Below, one piece after another: positions 8,056 to 10,000 of a stretch of 10,000 bases of DNA. The stretch's first letter is position 1, and each line of letters starts with the position of its first letter. The notes beneath the pieces are model-generated. The model did no database searches. It was given only the letters and a program-made list of their open reading frames with translations, and was not told the origin of the DNA. The position numbers were made by a program, and so were the translations under genes. The DNA is from Botryococcus braunii (lineage: Eukaryota; Chlorophyta; Trebouxiophyceae), in assembly GCA_002005505.1 (NCBI GenBank), contig KV908346.1, forward strand, positions 27,501-37,500, in the 5' to 3' direction.

Positions 8056-8131
8056 AAGTAACACACCCACTAGGTTTGGATAAACGCCTCAGCAAGTAAA
8101 GTACCCACTAGCTTTGGATAGACTCCTGCAG
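8056..8131. repeat. 38-bp imperfect tandem repeat, two copies
   Basis: CCCACTAGGTTTGGATA at 8066 recurs as CCCACTAGCTTTGGATA at 8104, an offset of 38 bp. Each copy is preceded by AGTAA and followed by an (A/G)AC(G/T)CCT segment. The copies differ at several positions. Confidence 0.75.
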
Positions 8132-8749
8132 GCTCATCTACAGCTCAGATTAAGCACATCAGGGTTGCAGGGCCGGGAAATGTGTAAGCCATATGACCTT
8201 CCTTACGTGCCCAACCCATGAAGGCTCTCAATCAAAGTCCAATCCACCACAGGACTGAGCTAACGAACGCAGCAGTAAGCCCGTTGGTTCAATAAGGAAC
8301 CAATGGAAGCTCATGGTTAAGAGATTGTGGGAGTAGCAATCGACCGAGCTTCTGCGCTGTCCCAGTGCATTCATGTGGGTGCTATGCCTATGTAGTACAA
8401 AATGCACCCAGAAAATAGGAGAGTACCAAGGCTCCAGTGCAAGAAAATGCCGTGAAAGAGCCATTTTGCCAAATGCCTGATCACACAAGCAGCTTCTGTG
8501 TTTCTTTGATGTCAATGCCCTAGTCAATTGCCCATTTCAATACCATGTAGGAAAACAGACAGTTGCCCAGCTGCATGCACACACAGAATCAACTTTCGGG
8601 TACCGATGCCTAGGGTCAGAATTTCAAGGCAATACGTTACCTAGCATGCAAACACGCAAGTCTCTTGACAAGATCCCAGTGTGAGAACATCAGTTCGTGC
8701 TGGAACACTTCACAGTAATCATCTGCCCTCCACGAAGAACTATAGGGTT
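8132..8749. other. no gene recognised
   Basis: No frame gives a recognisable product; the minus frame at 8527-8228 has no family features. No structured repeat longer than about 10 bp was noticed. Confidence 0.4.
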
Positions 8750-9435
8750 AATCCCTAAATAACATTGTGGAAGACAAAATTGTCCGTGCAGAGACTCAGG
8801 CCATTGCAGGACTCGGGTTCCTGGCACCAAAGACTGGTTTGTACGTATCGGGCATGAGGGCCCTACCACTCTGGGGTTTCACCTGAATGTAAAAAGGGAC
8901 CGGACCTCCTTCTGCCTTCACACACACAGGAAGGAGAGCAAGCAGCAAATGCCACTTCAGTTAATTGCTGATCTTGAACCCTCAAAGTAACAGCAAACCA
9001 CTGCGACTTTCTCAGAAAAATTCCCATTGCAGGAAATACCATTCCATAGCCTCTGCCAGTGGCAGCAAGAAGATGACTCATGAAGATGATATTTCAACAC
9101 TTTTTAAAAATTCCAAAACCTTAAAAGGGGTTGGGCATGTCCATTCGCCCCAGAAAGTCCTTCCACTTCATTGTTCATCAGCTTCTTTTGAACATCAAAC
9201 AGGGACATCACAGCTTGCCCCGGTGAGTGAAGGGAGCTGGCCACCTGGATCCGGATCAAGCTCTAGGCACAAATCGAGCACTTCACCTGACAAGGAGAGC
9301 CCTGGTTTGATTCTGGTAGTGAAGGATAATGATGGACCCCATGTTCTGCCGGCATGATACGCGTCCTGCACTTTCACGTGCAGAGTTTCAGTGGGCTTGC
9401 ACATCACAGGGTTACTGCAGGACAGGTGTCGCAAC
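8750..9435 (-). other. probable 3' UTR / downstream region of the TMF-like gene
   Basis: Following the TAG at 9438-9436 on the minus strand, none of the three frames stays open with recognisable protein sequence. I see no canonical AATAAA on this strand (it would read TTTATT on the + strand) in this interval, so the cleavage site cannot be placed; plants often use degenerate signals. The lower boundary is arbitrary. Open frames on either strand here (for example + 8965-9357) have no recognisable content and are treated as chance. Confidence 0.3.
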
Positions 9436-9666
9436 CTAGTTCCGGCCCATCCTCTCAGGTAAGGGGCCTGCTGATGTGGATGGGGAAGCTGCACTACGAG
9501 AAGCAGTACCCTGGGGAACACCAGCATTCATCAGCTGATCCGCCATTATGCCTATCTGCTTGTGGAAGATGTCCTTCATCTCCAGAATGTCCAACTCCAG
9601 CTGCTCAACCAGTTCGTTCCGCTCCCCCACCAGCTCCAGTGCCATATTGAAACGATCCCTTAGAGC
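9436..9666 (-). CDS. C-terminal exon of a TMF/golgin candidate 5-like Golgi coiled-coil protein (partial gene)
   Basis: Read on the minus strand, this exon encodes 76 residues and ends at a TAG (9438-9436). Residues 1-43 form a charged heptad-type coiled coil containing RFNMALELVGERNE, then EQLELDILEMKD and a KQI segment. The order of the ALEL, GER/E, DI, MK and QI elements matches what I remember of the extreme C-terminal domain of TMF (TATA element modulatory factor; golgin candidate 5 in plants). That family is a Golgi-membrane tether that binds Rab6-type GTPases. The exon start at 9666 is chosen because it follows a pyrimidine-containing stretch ending in GGCAG (acceptor AG at 9668-9667), and the first codon is complete (phase 0). 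Known family members end a few residues after the QI segment. This protein continues for about 28 Ser/Ala/Pro/Thr-rich residues. A GT at 9509-9508 after CCCAGG could instead be a donor, making the tail intronic. The family call is fairly firm; the exon end is not. Confidence 0.72.
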   Translation of the reverse strand, partial: ALRDRFNMALELVGERNELVEQLELDILEMKDIFHKQIGIMADQLMNAGVPQGTASRSAASPSTSAGPLPERMGRN

Positions 9667-10000
9667 CTGCCATGCAAGCAGGTCAAAACATTAGTTCCCT
9701 TTGTTGGGAATTTTCCCCGGAACAAGGTGTCAACGGTAGTGACTTCCCAACTCCTTACACATAATAACCAATGTACAGCCCACAATCTCCCCTTTGCCTG
9801 GGCTGGATGGAGATATAATCGATCCAACTCTGCCCCTCCATTCTCTGTTCATGCCCAATTAGACTCATCCCCTCCCTGTCTCTACTTCCCGGTCTCTCAT
9901 ATCTATTGAGTAAACCTGGGGCCCCACACTCCACGGTGTGTGTTTGAGAGAGTGTGAGTGTGAGAGAGAGAGAGAGAGAGACAGTGTGTGTGTGTGTGTG
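9667..10000 (-). other. probable intron of the TMF-like gene (acceptor side)
   Basis: Immediately upstream of the coiled-coil exon on the minus strand there is no continuing open frame, and the segment ends in TTGCATGGCAG at the exon border, an acceptable splice acceptor. No further coding segment of the coiled coil is seen up to the window edge, so the preceding exon should lie beyond position 10000. The interval contains a dinucleotide repeat at its far end. The intron call is inferred from the abrupt start of conserved coding sequence at 9666. Confidence 0.5.
9941..10000. repeat. compound microsatellite (GT)n-(GA)n-(GT)n
   Basis: On the + strand a GTGTGTGT stretch passes through a TTGAGAGAGTGTGAGTG transition into an uninterrupted GA tract (about 9963-9980), then ACA, then a GT tract that continues to the last base of the window. 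The full length cannot be seen. It lies in the probable intron of the TMF-like gene, where on the sense strand it would be a CA/TC tract. Confidence 0.9.

Noticed and set aside
9455..9463. Good-looking + strand splice donor CTCTCAGGTAAGG
   Set aside because: The supported coding sequence here is on the minus strand, and the + strand frames have no recognisable protein; most likely coincidence.
1..10000. CRISPR array, tRNA or rRNA genes, prokaryotic operon or toxin/defence system
   Set aside because: No regularly spaced short repeats with unique spacers, no cloverleaf or B-box-like sequence that I could support, and no compact gene runs were found.

Overview
This window reads as nuclear DNA of a eukaryote, most likely of the green lineage (land plant or streptophyte/green alga). 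There are no operons, Shine-Dalgarno spacing or long prokaryotic-style genes. Only one good protein-coding exon can be supported. It encodes the C-terminal coiled coil of a TMF/golgin-candidate-5-like Golgi tether, on the minus strand at 9436-9666, with a probable intron 5' of it. The rest is decayed retrotransposon plus tandem and inverted repeats. The plant/algal assignment rests on the TMF segment and on the style of the LINE protein, both compared with memory only.

Layout: 1-670 holds a very degenerate tandem array with a period of about 143 bp. 671-1072 is AT-rich and featureless. 1073-1440 is a young head-to-tail duplication of 183 and 185 bp. 1555-1803 is a cluster of inverted repeats: an AT-rich foldback, a 28-bp near-palindrome and an abutting 29-bp-stem hairpin. 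1804-2480 has no convincing gene. 2596-4500 is a minus-strand LINE (L1-like non-LTR retrotransposon) fossil. Its reverse transcriptase blocks, mid-region, C-terminal CCHC-type knuckle and 3' tail can be followed in order, but only by changing frame many times, so it is 5'-truncated and dead. An 86-bp tandem duplication lies inside it. 4541-5030 is strongly pyrimidine-rich on the + strand. 5031-7473 contains no supported gene but has a perfect 36-bp palindrome at 5883-5918. 7474-8131 has several small tandem repeats and a 14-G run. About 8750-9435 is the likely 3' untranslated/downstream region of the TMF-like gene. 9667-10000 is its upstream intron, ending in a compound (GA)n(GT)n microsatellite that runs off the window.

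The genes do not form a pathway. This is an intergenic, repeat-rich stretch downstream of the 3' end of one housekeeping gene. I found no evidence of a new multi-gene system. The items most worth a second look are the two clean inverted repeats, the tandem duplications and the unusual C-terminal tail of the TMF-like protein.
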